This document shows, in pieces, positions 44,147 through 52,530 of a stretch of DNA of 64,000 nt. The notes beneath the pieces are model-generated. The model did no database searches. It saw nothing but the letters and a program-made list of their open reading frames with translations, and was not told the origin of the DNA. The translations under genes were made by a program, and so were the position numbers. Origin of the DNA: an uncultured Bacteroidales bacterium (lineage in GTDB: Bacteria > Bacteroidota > Bacteroidia > Bacteroidales > Muribaculaceae); assembly GCA_902781045.1 (NCBI GenBank), contig CACZHT010000004.1, forward strand, positions 40,448 through 104,447. Reading direction: 5' to 3'. Every line of letters starts with the position of its first letter. The stretch's first letter is position 1.

Positions 44147-45934
44147 TTAGAACGAAACACAAAATGCACCACCCAGCACCCACTGATGCAGTGACTTCTT
44201 GGTTTTTGACACCGCCGGACGCGTCATTTCCCAGCCAATCATCGACATGAGCTCGACCATGTCGGGCGACAAGCCTGACATCAGCTCAAGGGGGTTGTAG
44301 GTGGCAGTGAATGTCTTGCGTGTATAGTCGTAGTCACAGAACACGCGCCACGAGAAGGAGTTCTTGTGAGCATAGGTCAACGAGAGGCCAGTGCCAAACT
44401 TCATCGAGTTGGTGGCACCAATGTTGATGTATTGCCACTCATGCGCCACCATCTTGTCGCTGGGCTTGAACATCGGTTGCGTCTCGTCGTCCATATACGC
44501 CAAGTTGAATTCATATTGGTCGCCCGCATATGATGCCTTGATCTCAATGTCGGTCATCACGCTGCGACCTGCCAGCAACTTGCTGCCCAGGGCAAATCGC
44601 GACGACAAGGGCAAGCTGAAGTAGACACCCGCATCGGCGGCAAACTCGGTGAGGTGGTCGCTCTCGATGATCAGACCGATGTTCTGAACCGACTGCTCGA
44701 GCATCGGGTCTTTAAAAAACTTCTGAATCTCAGCCTCCTCGCTCAGTGCAAACTTGCTCCAGCCGTTGATGGGCGTGGCCTTCAAGCGCAAGCGACCGCC
44801 AACGCCGATGTAGGGGTTAAAGAAATAGGCGCCCTCGGCACCAACCACCGTGGCCGAACGAAATTTGAGTCTGAGCGGCTCGGCTTCGCCACTGTCGTCG
44901 CCGTCAATTTCCTCGTCATCAAAAATATCGGGCGGCAGGTTGAAGTCAAACGCCGGCAACACAAGGTTCTTGTTGCCCAAGCCCACACCCATCGAGATGG
45001 AGAAGAACGATGGATTCTGGCGCAGATCGGGATATGAGGCCAGATCGTTGCGCATCAGGCCGCGCCCCTTGAACAGCAAGTCCATCAAACCATAGCCCAG
45101 CTCGACCGACATGATGCCAATGCCGGCACCCGAGAGCACATCGCTGATCCAGTGGCGGTTGTTGAGCACACGCATCACACCCGTGGCCGTGGCCAGCGTA
45201 TAGGCACCCACCGAGTACCACGGCGAGCGCGTCAGGCCATATTCCTTGTGCAAGATGGTGGCTGCCATAAATGCTGTGGCAGTGTGACCCGAAGGCCAGG
45301 AGTTGCGCGTCGAACCGTCGGGGCGCATCTCGCTGGCAGTGTACTTGATGCCGTTGACCAGGCCGGCCATGATGGCGGCCGAGGCCGCCGACGAGGCCCA
45401 GAAGCGAGGCCAGTCGCTGCGGCTTTCCACACCACCGATTTTCAGGCCGATGGTCAGTGCCAGCGGCACATACTGGGTGTAGTTGTCTATCTCGTTGTGA
45501 AAGTTATACTTGATCAGGCGAATGCGCGTGTTTGGGTTATTGTAGTTCTGTTGGAACCCTGTCTTCTCGCGCTTGGCGAGCATGCCGGCAAAGAACATCG
45601 GTACGCCCACCCACGTCTGGTCGTCCAGAAACTTGTAGGGCTTGGTGGCCGGATTAGTGCGGCTCTTGATGAAATTGAAGTCGGGAGCCTTGGGAGGCTC
45701 GTAGGTTGGCAACGTGAGGGTGGGGGAGGGACGGGACTCGTCCACCGATGTCGAGTCGGACGCTTCGGTCATGGATGTTGTCTCAACTGACATGGGCTCT
45801 TCCGAGGCGCTGCACGCCGAGTCTATCTCGCTTGCCGCAACGAAAGGCACGGCATCTTGTGCCTTTATCACCCATGTTGTCAATAGGATGAACAACATGG
45901 CCAGGGTGGTTCGTCTTGTCTTCAGATACTTCAT
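44147..45934 (-). CDS. PAP2 phosphatase fused to a C-terminal beta-barrel domain
   Basis: 595 residues. A signal peptide and an acidic Ser/Thr/Pro-rich linker lead to the PAP2 domain (about 130-265): KYTASEMRP, SWPSGHTATAFMA and VLNNRHWISDVLSGAG hold motifs 1-3 with both histidines present. The C-terminal about 300 residues are barrel-like strands ending AFCVSF. Such fusions could act on lipid phosphates at the outer membrane (inference). Its ATG overlaps the upstream stop (ATGA). Confidence 0.87.
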   Translation of the reverse strand: MKYLKTRRTTLAMLFILLTTWVIKAQDAVPFVAASEIDSACSASEEPMSVETTSMTEASDSTSVDESRPSPTLTLPTYEPPKAPDFNFIKSRTNPATKPYKFLDDQTWVGVPMFFAGMLAKREKTGFQQNYNNPNTRIRLIKYNFHNEIDNYTQYVPLALTIGLKIGGVESRSDWPRFWASSAASAAIMAGLVNGIKYTASEMRPDGSTRNSWPSGHTATAFMAATILHKEYGLTRSPWYSVGAYTLATATGVMRVLNNRHWISDVLSGAGIGIMSVELGYGLMDLLFKGRGLMRNDLASYPDLRQNPSFFSISMGVGLGNKNLVLPAFDFNLPPDIFDDEEIDGDDSGEAEPLRLKFRSATVVGAEGAYFFNPYIGVGGRLRLKATPINGWSKFALSEEAEIQKFFKDPMLEQSVQNIGLIIESDHLTEFAADAGVYFSLPLSSRFALGSKLLAGRSVMTDIEIKASYAGDQYEFNLAYMDDETQPMFKPSDKMVAHEWQYINIGATNSMKFGTGLSLTYAHKNSFSWRVFCDYDYTRKTFTATYNPLELMSGLSPDMVELMSMIGWEMTRPAVSKTKKSLHQWVLGGAFCVSF

Positions 45935-47028
45935 TTGCTGAGTTCTTTTTCAAAGAGTTTGTCAATTTGCTCCTGCACATTGATTGCCAGGGCAGGGATG
46001 TTGTGGGCCTGTTCAAACTGCTTGAGCTCGCGGATGTCCATTTCCACCTTGTTGTCCTTGCGCAGTTGCTTGTAATCCTTCTTGTCGACATAGTCGCGGT
46101 CGGTGGTGTAGGCCTGCAGCAAAATCATGAATTGCTTGTCGTTCGACTCATGACGACCAATAACTTGCAGTTGGCGCATCACAAAGTCATCGATGCGCGA
46201 GCGTCCCTCACTGTCGATGCGATAGACCTCATAGTACAGGTCTTCAGTACTGTATTTTTTCTTTTTCTCTTTCGGTTGTTTGCCTTTGGCGGCTGCCTTT
46301 GCGGCTTCCTCGGTGGCTTTGATATGGTCGGTGTAGGCCCACATATTAAACGATGTGGTCCTCTGTCTGGCAATTGTGTCGGTGTCAATATAGCCAAGCA
46401 CACTGACGGTGTCACTCACAATCTGGCGGCCAGGAGCGTCTTCGACTATAGACAATTTCCCCTCGGTCTGATATCTGAGCAAACGCTGATAGGTCGACTC
46501 TTTTTTGATTTGTCCCAGTTTGTCAATGTATCGGCCGACAATAGTACTGATAAGGAAACGGATGAGTCCGTTCTCGCCTTTCGAGAGACTGCGCGTCTTG
46601 GACTGCGTCTTCTCTTTAGCGAACTCGTAGGTGTTGTCAATCACACCGCCGCGATAGTAGATGGGGCCATCATCATCGAAGTAAATCAATCGATAATAGG
46701 TCTGTACGTATGCCAGTTCCTTGGGTTTGACCTCGATGTCGGGCAGGTTGAAGTCGACATCCTGCATCACGACACGGCCATCGACGACGTCGGCTAGACG
46801 GATGGTCATGTCCTCGAATGCGATGTGCGACAAGTTGAGCACTGCATTGCCCTTGGCATCTTCTAGCCACCCCTCGGTGTCAGTTGACCCCACGAGGGCA
46901 CCTCGCTCGTTGGTGACACACACATAGGCAATGGGATTGCCATCGCTATCAATCACCTGTAGTCTCTGCGCTTGCATCAGCACTGCCGACACAAGCATCA
47001 TTGTTGTCAGTACAATCTTCTTGAACAT
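45931..47028 (-). CDS. Secreted protein with CarboxypepD_reg-like N-terminus
   Basis: 365 residues from MFKKIVLTTMMLVSAVLMQAQ, a signal peptide; the upstream 32 codons belong to the overlapping DUF3667 gene. Residues 21-90 are a carboxypeptidase regulatory-like strand domain ending DIEVKPKELA. The remainder is charged and helical, with a Lys-rich KGKQPKEKKKKYS stretch. Function unknown. Its start lies inside the preceding gene and its stop overlaps the PAP2 start, so translation is likely coupled. Confidence 0.8.
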   Translation of the reverse strand: MFKKIVLTTMMLVSAVLMQAQRLQVIDSDGNPIAYVCVTNERGALVGSTDTEGWLEDAKGNAVLNLSHIAFEDMTIRLADVVDGRVVMQDVDFNLPDIEVKPKELAYVQTYYRLIYFDDDGPIYYRGGVIDNTYEFAKEKTQSKTRSLSKGENGLIRFLISTIVGRYIDKLGQIKKESTYQRLLRYQTEGKLSIVEDAPGRQIVSDTVSVLGYIDTDTIARQRTTSFNMWAYTDHIKATEEAAKAAAKGKQPKEKKKKYSTEDLYYEVYRIDSEGRSRIDDFVMRQLQVIGRHESNDKQFMILLQAYTTDRDYVDKKDYKQLRKDNKVEMDIRELKQFEQAHNIPALAINVQEQIDKLFEKELSK

Positions 47029-47974
47029 ATTCTTTTGTTTTAGTTTTTGCAATAATGGATTGACGGCGCCGCCGCTCATTGAAGTGGCCGATGAGGTAGC
47101 CCAGACCGAGTGGAACGACAGCAAAGAGAAGCATGACCACCGCCGTCACAGCCATTTCGGTTATGAGGCGAGGCAGGTCATTCTTGGCTCGTGCCGGAAC
47201 CTCATATATCGCGGCAATTGTGATGCCCACCATCACAGCACCATACCAGCAAAGCAGCGTACGCCATATTGTAGGCCACCAGCCATAGCCAAACAACTGG
47301 TGATAAGTAATGAAATAATAGACTACAGACAACCACATAGCTAGTGACACTTCAAAACTGTCCAGTGTAAGGAAGATGACGAGCAAAATGCCCATGAAGA
47401 CCTGAATAAAGAAGCCCTCGGGCACGGTGTGTTGGTTGTAACCAGGCGCATGGCGGAACAACAACCATGTGGGCAGAACCATCATCGACATGATGGCGAG
47501 CATGCCCCAACCCTTGTTGGCGTCGGCCCACACCGCAAAATCAACAAGAGCGTTCGACTTGCCTAAATCAGAAAAGTCTGCAGCTGTGCTTACGGTCTCG
47601 GCGCCCCAATAGTGTATTGCAGCTGAAGCAACCAGCGCGATGATGAGCAGCATTTTGACTGGAGGAAAGCTCACTTGCCGCTTGCCGCTGATATAGTCGC
47701 GGATGAAGTAGCCTGGTCTGAAGAAGAGCTGCAACAGGCTGTGGCTCATCGAACGGTTGCCCATGCCCCACACTTCGCCCACCGACTGCCGCACCGACTT
47801 CCAGTTGACACGTCCCAGACCGGCCCTCTGGGAACAGTAGGGACAATAGTTGCCCACAAATTCCCTTCCACAGTTCGAGCACAACTGCCGATCTGAGCTT
47901 TTGAGCTCATTAGCAAATGGAGCCAACTGCCAAGCCTTGAACCGTTCCCACGTTTGCCGGATGGTCACATTCAT
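46949..47974 (-). CDS. DUF3667 membrane protein
   Basis: 341 residues. It opens with a Cys4 zinc-ribbon-like motif (CSNCGREFVGNYCPYCSQ, about 32-49), the DUF3667 hallmark. Five or six hydrophobic helices follow (about 108-128, 158-180, 187-210, 214-235, 240-262, 275-300). The C-terminal tail (HFNERRRRQS and an acidic end) is read over the first 80 bp of the next gene in another frame. Function unknown. Confidence 0.85.
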   Translation of the reverse strand: MNVTIRQTWERFKAWQLAPFANELKSSDRQLCSNCGREFVGNYCPYCSQRAGLGRVNWKSVRQSVGEVWGMGNRSMSHSLLQLFFRPGYFIRDYISGKRQVSFPPVKMLLIIALVASAAIHYWGAETVSTAADFSDLGKSNALVDFAVWADANKGWGMLAIMSMMVLPTWLLFRHAPGYNQHTVPEGFFIQVFMGILLVIFLTLDSFEVSLAMWLSVVYYFITYHQLFGYGWWPTIWRTLLCWYGAVMVGITIAAIYEVPARAKNDLPRLITEMAVTAVVMLLFAVVPLGLGYLIGHFNERRRRQSIIAKTKTKEYVQEDCTDNNDACVGSADASAETTGD

Positions 47975-47988
47975 CTATCGGTAGGTAT

Positions 47989-48702
47989 TTATCGCACCGG
48001 AAAAGTGAAATAGGTGTTAGGGTAGGGCTCCTTGCGCAGCTTGAAGTGCCACCACTCCTCGCTGATGGGAGCGAAGCCGTGACGCATCATCGCGTCGCGC
48101 AAGATGCAACGGTTCAGATACTGACGATCGGTCAGCCCGTCCATATAGCTGGGGTGGGACTCGATGCCGAAGTAGTCGAATGTGCCACCCATGTCCAGCT
48201 CTTTCTCGGTGGTCATGTCGAAGAGGGTGAGGTCGACTGTCGAACCACGGGTGTGACCCGAGTGGGTGGCCACATAGCCCAGAGGGAAAATCTCAGGTTT
48301 TGTGATGTTGGGATAAAAATACTGTCTCATCAAGGTGTCTGACAAATCCTTTGACCATCTAACAAAGTGGTCAACAGCCTGTTGTGGACGGTAGGCATCG
48401 TATATCTTGAGTCGATAGCCCATGGACTTGACATCATCGCTCACTGCATTCAGACTGTCGGCAGCCTCGCGCGTGAGCCATGCAGTGGGCATCTCGTAAC
48501 CGTCGATGCGAGCTCCGACGAAGTTGTATGTGCCGAAGTAACGAATCTCTAGGATGACATCAGGCACCACATCGGTAACACGTACAAAGTCAGATGAGTC
48601 ATCCGAATATTTTATATCATCATCGCGACTTTGGGCTGGAAAAGTGAACAGGCAAAGTGCGAGAAGCGTCAACAGAAAGGAGTGAAACTTTTGAATGAGC
48701 AT
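47989..48702 (-). CDS. D-alanyl-D-alanine dipeptidase (M15D, VanX/DdpX type), exported
   Basis: 237 residues from MLIQKFHSFLLTLLALCL, a signal peptide; the 26 codons upstream are not used. The zinc site is the SGHTRGSTVDLTL motif (His and Asp ligands) plus the EEWWHFKL motif (catalytic Glu and His ligand). It cleaves D-Ala-D-Ala dipeptide. The export signal and the lack of vanA/vanH partners point to peptidoglycan dipeptide recycling rather than glycopeptide resistance. Head of the six-gene unit. Confidence 0.9.
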   Translation of the reverse strand: MLIQKFHSFLLTLLALCLFTFPAQSRDDDIKYSDDSSDFVRVTDVVPDVILEIRYFGTYNFVGARIDGYEMPTAWLTREAADSLNAVSDDVKSMGYRLKIYDAYRPQQAVDHFVRWSKDLSDTLMRQYFYPNITKPEIFPLGYVATHSGHTRGSTVDLTLFDMTTEKELDMGGTFDYFGIESHPSYMDGLTDRQYLNRCILRDAMMRHGFAPISEEWWHFKLRKEPYPNTYFTFPVR

Positions 48703-48726
48703 AAAGCAAGTGTCTTTAGAATCGTG

Positions 48727-48757
48727 CAAAAGTACAAAAAATCTGCAAATCCCCAAA
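48727..48757 (-). promoter_or_regulatory. Promoter for the dipeptidase operon
   Basis: On the minus strand: -33 TTTG (48754-48757), a 19-nt spacer, and -7 TACTTTTG (48734-48727), a full consensus match, about 25 nt before the start. It would drive the run from the dipeptidase to the phosphoesterase gene at 42374. Confidence 0.7.
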
Positions 48758-48910
48758 AGATTCTCAACAAATTGCCCCAAAAAACGGGGAAGTCTTCGCC
48801 AACGAAAAAACTCTGAACGGGAAAACTCAAATCAGTGCGCGCTTATTTAACATAATATCAATTATGATTCATTTGCGAGAGCATTCCTGTTCGATGGAAG
48901 ACCTCCGTTG

Positions 48911-50074
48911 TCAGTCGCTGAAGACCGCTGGCGGCAAAGCACGCATGTTATAGGTCGATGACATTGACTGGCCGTAGGCACCCGCCGTGCGGATGGCAAT
49001 CAGGTCGCCTCGTTGCGTCAGGGGCAAAATGCTGTTATGAGCAAATGTGTCGCTGCTTTCACACACGGGACCCACGATGTCGTAGGTCGCGGTCTCAAGG
49101 TGCGCTGATGTGAGGTTCTGCATCTGATGAACAGCCTGGTAAAGAGCCGGACGGATAAGGTCGGTCATGCCGGCATCCAGAATGACAAAACGCTTACCCC
49201 GGCTCTCCTTGACATAGAGTACACGGCTCAGCAAGCTGCCGCATTGAGCCACTATCGAACGCCCTAGCTCAAAGTGCAGTGTCTGGCACGGGCGGAGGTT
49301 CAAGTGGTGCTTGAACACATTAAAGTATCGCTCGAAGTCGGCAATGGGATGCTGTTCAGGGTCAGTGTAATCGACACCAAGACCACCGCCAACATTGATA
49401 AGCTCGAAGGCAATGCCACGCTGGGCATATTCATCTTGCAGACGGTTGATGGTCTCACACAGCATGACATAGGGCTGCATGTCCGTGATTTGCGACCCGA
49501 TGTGGAAGTGCAGCCCACGCAGGTGGATGTGTGGCATGCTCTGTGCCATGTCGATGACCGATGACAAGTCTTCAAGGCTGATTCCAAACTTATTGTCGGC
49601 AGTGCCTGTTGTGATGTAGCGATGAGTGTGAGCGTCGATGTCTGGATTCACGCGGATAGCGACATGGGCCACCTTGTCCATCTCAAGGGCAATCTGGTTG
49701 ATGACTTGCAACTCTGGTATCGACTCGACATTGAAGCAACCAATCTCGTTCTCCAGGCTTAGCCTGATTTCCCAGTCGGCCTTGCCGACACCTGAATAGG
49801 TCATCGCTTGTGCAGGACAACCCGCTGCCAGTGCTGCCTTAATCTCACCTCCGCTCACCAGATCGGCTCCCAGCCCAGCCTTGAAGACTTCTTCCATGAT
49901 GTGCGAGTTGCCATTGGCTTTGACTGCATAATGGATATGATATGGCATACCCGACACAGCTTGTTTGATTGCCTGTAATGTGCTGTGCAACAATTCGATA
50001 TCATAATAATAGAACGGCGTGGACTGCTTGAGCAGTCGACTGATGGGCAAGTTTGTATTCAGTCCTGTTTCCAT
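48911..50074 (-). CDS. lysA: Diaminopimelate decarboxylase
   Basis: PLP enzyme forming L-lysine from meso-diaminopimelate. 387 residues, slightly short but with all motifs: PLP Lys52 in HYAVKANGN, HFHIGSQ, GGGLGVDY, and the CESSDTFA segment bearing the substrate-side Cys. Fold-type III alanine-racemase-like barrel followed by the C-terminal beta domain. Monocistronic by position; a -7 box (TAAATTTG) precedes it. Confidence 0.93.
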   Translation of the reverse strand: METGLNTNLPISRLLKQSTPFYYYDIELLHSTLQAIKQAVSGMPYHIHYAVKANGNSHIMEEVFKAGLGADLVSGGEIKAALAAGCPAQAMTYSGVGKADWEIRLSLENEIGCFNVESIPELQVINQIALEMDKVAHVAIRVNPDIDAHTHRYITTGTADNKFGISLEDLSSVIDMAQSMPHIHLRGLHFHIGSQITDMQPYVMLCETINRLQDEYAQRGIAFELINVGGGLGVDYTDPEQHPIADFERYFNVFKHHLNLRPCQTLHFELGRSIVAQCGSLLSRVLYVKESRGKRFVILDAGMTDLIRPALYQAVHQMQNLTSAHLETATYDIVGPVCESSDTFAHNSILPLTQRGDLIAIRTAGAYGQSMSSTYNMRALPPAVFSD

Positions 50075-50101
50075 TTTTATAGATTATATCTAATTTTTTG
50101 G

Positions 50102-50109
50102 CAAATTTA
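50102..50109 (-). promoter_or_regulatory. -7 box for lysA
   Basis: On the minus strand TAAATTTG, a full consensus match 27 nt before the start. The -33 position carries no exact TTTG. Confidence 0.55.
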
Positions 50110-50250
50110 AGGGATTGTTGCGAAACAGGAAAGTATTTTAATCTTTGGTGATGATTATTTTGAGTTGTTAACAGCCTCGGCGACCTCTCCCCCACTCTCG
50201 AAGGCTTTTGTTTTAGTTTTAGTGATGGCATGAGCCATCAGCCGGCATAC

Positions 50251-50301
50251 GTCTATAGTCTAGCCCAAATTTTAAACTCTTAACTATAAACTATCAACTT
50301 A
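50251..50301 (-). repeat. Heptamer array upstream of lysA
   Basis: On the plus strand: GTCTATA, GTCTAGC, then a 9-nt spacer, then AAACTCT, TAACTAT, AAACTAT, CAACTTA, all 7 bp. It lies between the MBL gene stop and lysA, about 180 nt from the lysA start, so it is not at a start codon. Confidence 0.6.
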
Positions 50302-50308
50302 ATCACAA

Positions 50309-50947
50309 CTAGAGATAAGGGTTGTAGTCGCGTTCGTTGGCCACGGTGGTGCTGGGACCGTGACCGGGAATGAGCATTGTGTCGGACGGCAGTGTGAGCA
50401 CCTTGGCGCGGATGCTCCCGATGAGCGTGTCATAGTCGCCACCAGGCAGGTCGGTGCGACCGATGCTACCCTCAAAGATGGTGTCGCCTGTGAATGCCAG
50501 TGCACTGTCGGGGGCATAGAAAATGAGTCCGCCTTGCGAATGCCCTGGAGTGGCCAGAACATGAAGTGTTTCGCCACCAAGAGTGATGACATCTCCATCA
50601 TGCAAGGGCTTGTCGACACTCAAGGCATCGAGCGGTATGTTCAGGCGAAAGTGCTGAGCTTGTTGTGGCAAGGCTTGAGCCAGAAGATCGTCAAGCGGAC
50701 TGGCTGCAACAGGTATGTCATAGCGGTCGGCCATCCAGCGAGCCGAAGTCACATGGTCAATATGACAGTGCGTGAGCAGCACCCACTGCATGACCAACTG
50801 ATTCTGCTCGATGAACTGCACGACCACATTGCGCTCGTGTTCCTGCATCATGCCGGGGTCGATGATGGCTGCATGACGTGTGGCCTCGTCCCAGGCAAGA
50901 AATGTGTTCTCGCCGAAGGGGTTGACAGTAAACTTGGTGACTTTCAT
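50309..50947 (-). CDS. Metallo-beta-lactamase-fold hydrolase (glyoxalase II-like)
   Basis: 212 residues. The HxHxDH zinc motif is in THCHIDH, with later ligands in ATPGHSQGGLIF, FTGDTIFEG and IPGHGPST. This is the short hydroxyacylglutathione-hydrolase-like type common in bacteria, whose substrate is uncertain. It is 3 nt downstream of rsmG. Confidence 0.9.
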   Translation of the reverse strand: MKVTKFTVNPFGENTFLAWDEATRHAAIIDPGMMQEHERNVVVQFIEQNQLVMQWVLLTHCHIDHVTSARWMADRYDIPVAASPLDDLLAQALPQQAQHFRLNIPLDALSVDKPLHDGDVITLGGETLHVLATPGHSQGGLIFYAPDSALAFTGDTIFEGSIGRTDLPGGDYDTLIGSIRAKVLTLPSDTMLIPGHGPSTTVANERDYNPYL

Positions 50948-50950
50948 ATA

Positions 50951-51577
50951 CTATATTATAATAGGTAGGTGTATGATGCGTTTTGTCGCAAAGAAGGGCT
51001 CGTTGAAATAGGTGGAGATGTCCTCGATAACAACCTGCTTGGCGTAGGGGCGCAACTCGTCGTCCAGGTTGCCGCCCTTGAGGCAAATCAGTCCATTGGG
51101 TACTGCATTGCGCTGCGGCTTGGCAATGAGCCTCCTGACCAGCGGCACCATGTCGGGCAGTGGCATGACAGCACGGCTCACCACGAAGTCAAATGCCCCC
51201 TTGACCTCGCGGATGTCGCCATGCTGCACGGTGACATTGTCTAGGCCGGCCTGTGTGGAAACGTCCTGCGCCACACGCAATTTCTTGCCGATGCGGTCAA
51301 CCAGATGGAAGTGTGTGGCAGGAAACATCACTGCCAGAGGAATGGCGGGGAAACCTCCACCTGTGCCCAAATCCAGAACCTGAGTGCCGGGAGCAAACTG
51401 CACAAAACGTGCGATGGCCAGTGAGTGCAGGATGTGGTTGACCTCAAGGTTGTCGATGTCGCGGCGCGAAATGACGTTGACCTTGGCGTTCCATTCAGGA
51501 TAGAGCCTGAGCAGTGTCTCAAACTGCTGCGCCTGGGCAGCAGTGAGCTGGGTGAAGTATTTATTGATGACTTGCAT
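50951..51577 (-). CDS. rsmG: 16S rRNA (guanine527-N7)-methyltransferase RsmG
   Basis: SAM-dependent methyltransferase of 208 residues from MQVINKYFTQLTAAQ; the 13 codons upstream overlap the previous gene and are rejected. The SAM-binding motif VLDLGTGGGFPAIPLA and the later VSRAVMPLP and LKGGNLDDEL segments identify it. Loss of the family is linked to low-level streptomycin resistance in other bacteria. It lies 5 nt after the DUF3298 gene. Confidence 0.94.
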   Translation of the reverse strand: MQVINKYFTQLTAAQAQQFETLLRLYPEWNAKVNVISRRDIDNLEVNHILHSLAIARFVQFAPGTQVLDLGTGGGFPAIPLAVMFPATHFHLVDRIGKKLRVAQDVSTQAGLDNVTVQHGDIREVKGAFDFVVSRAVMPLPDMVPLVRRLIAKPQRNAVPNGLICLKGGNLDDELRPYAKQVVIEDISTYFNEPFFATKRIIHLPIII

Positions 51578-51582
51578 GACTG

Positions 51583-52437
51583 TCAATGCAGACGATGAAT
51601 GACCGAGCCGTCGCATGCCAGCGGGGCCAACTGGTCGTAGGTCAGGGCAATCTGTGGCTCACCGATGGCATCAACGGCTAGCTGGCTGGGCAGATAGCTC
51701 CAAGTGATGCCGTTGTCGCCAAAGTAGAAGTTGCGGGTCACTGTCAGGTTGTCGACATTGAAGTAGCCTATGTCGTTGAGCTGGTCATCGCTGGTGGCCT
51801 TGTTTTGCGCCATCAGCCTGGCGCGAAGCAGCTGCGTCACGTCGGCCATGGCGTCCTCGCGAAAGAGTTTGTGCAGGTCTATGTAGGCCATGGTCATCAG
51901 GTCGAAGCTGTAGTAGCGATGAGTGACCGAGGTGACCTTGTCGTTCTTGCGCACGACCTCGGTCTTGCAGAAGGTGATGATGTCGTTCTGGTTGTAGTGC
52001 ACGTTCACCGTGGTGGTCGTGTTGTACTTGTAGACCAGCTGTGCGCCATCGTCTTCTGCCCCCTGGTCATCGGCCGGCAGCTCGACAAAGTCATATTGGT
52101 GCAGCGTGTTGCTCACTGTGGCGCGCATCGCGTCGTTGAGGTTGAGTGAGTCGGGGGCGTTGAGCACAAAAGCGGCAAACAACCGCTGCAGCTGCTCGGT
52201 GGCGGCCTTGTTGTTGAAGCCTTTGGGATAGACAATGTGGGCATCGGCATAGATGGCGCAACGTTCGCCGCCAGACTTGACAAAGCTGGTGGTGTCGGAC
52301 AAACGGCACGAATCGAGCGCGACGGCCTGGCCATGGCTTGCAGTGCCCTCAGTGCTGCTGCCGTGGCAACCCACCATTGTGGCTGTCAGCACAATAATCC
52401 CCGCAGCGATGAGAGCGGAATGGTGAAAGAATCTCAT
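51583..52437 (-). CDS. DUF3298-domain lipoprotein
   Basis: 284 residues with a lipoprotein signal ending at VGC (Cys about 24). Mixed alpha/beta body; the C-terminal part (NITWSYLPSQ-like region, YDQLAPL) matches the DUF3298/RsiV-like fold. Function unknown, probably an anchored periplasmic protein. Its promoter overlaps a 16-bp palindrome. Confidence 0.8.
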   Translation of the reverse strand: MRFFHHSALIAAGIIVLTATMVGCHGSSTEGTASHGQAVALDSCRLSDTTSFVKSGGERCAIYADAHIVYPKGFNNKAATEQLQRLFAAFVLNAPDSLNLNDAMRATVSNTLHQYDFVELPADDQGAEDDGAQLVYKYNTTTTVNVHYNQNDIITFCKTEVVRKNDKVTSVTHRYYSFDLMTMAYIDLHKLFREDAMADVTQLLRARLMAQNKATSDDQLNDIGYFNVDNLTVTRNFYFGDNGITWSYLPSQLAVDAIGEPQIALTYDQLAPLACDGSVIHRLH

Positions 52438-52441
52438 AGAC

Positions 52442-52457
52442 GCACAAAATTTTGTGC
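52442..52457. promoter_or_regulatory. 16-bp perfect palindrome between divergent promoters
   Basis: GCACAAAATTTTGTGC sits between the start of the DUF3298 gene and its own -7 box, at the predicted transcription start, and upstream of the divergent cvfB-like promoter. That is a typical placement for an operator. It may also be a weak hairpin in the leader. Confidence 0.55.
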
Positions 52458-52464
52458 AAATTTA
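52457..52464 (-). promoter_or_regulatory. -7 box for DUF3298-rsmG-MBL unit
   Basis: On the minus strand TAAATTTG, a full match 19 nt before the start codon, overlapping the palindrome by one base. Confidence 0.6.
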
Positions 52465-52496
52465 GCGAAAATAATTGAGGTTTGTGTTTTTTTGAC

Positions 52497-52504
52497 TATC
52501 TTTG
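52497..52504 (+). promoter_or_regulatory. -7 box for the cvfB-like gene
   Basis: TATCTTTG matches TAnnTTTG, with ATTG (one mismatch) 19 nt upstream at 52474-52477. The leader is about 20 nt and T-rich. Confidence 0.6.
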
Positions 52505-52530
52505 TGGAAATTTTTTTTTGAGTGCAATCA

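Noticed and set aside
47989..48702. Vancomycin resistance function for the VanX-type dipeptidase
   Set aside because: No vanA, vanH or vanRS genes are nearby, the protein is exported, and the host is Gram-negative. Dipeptide recycling is more likely.
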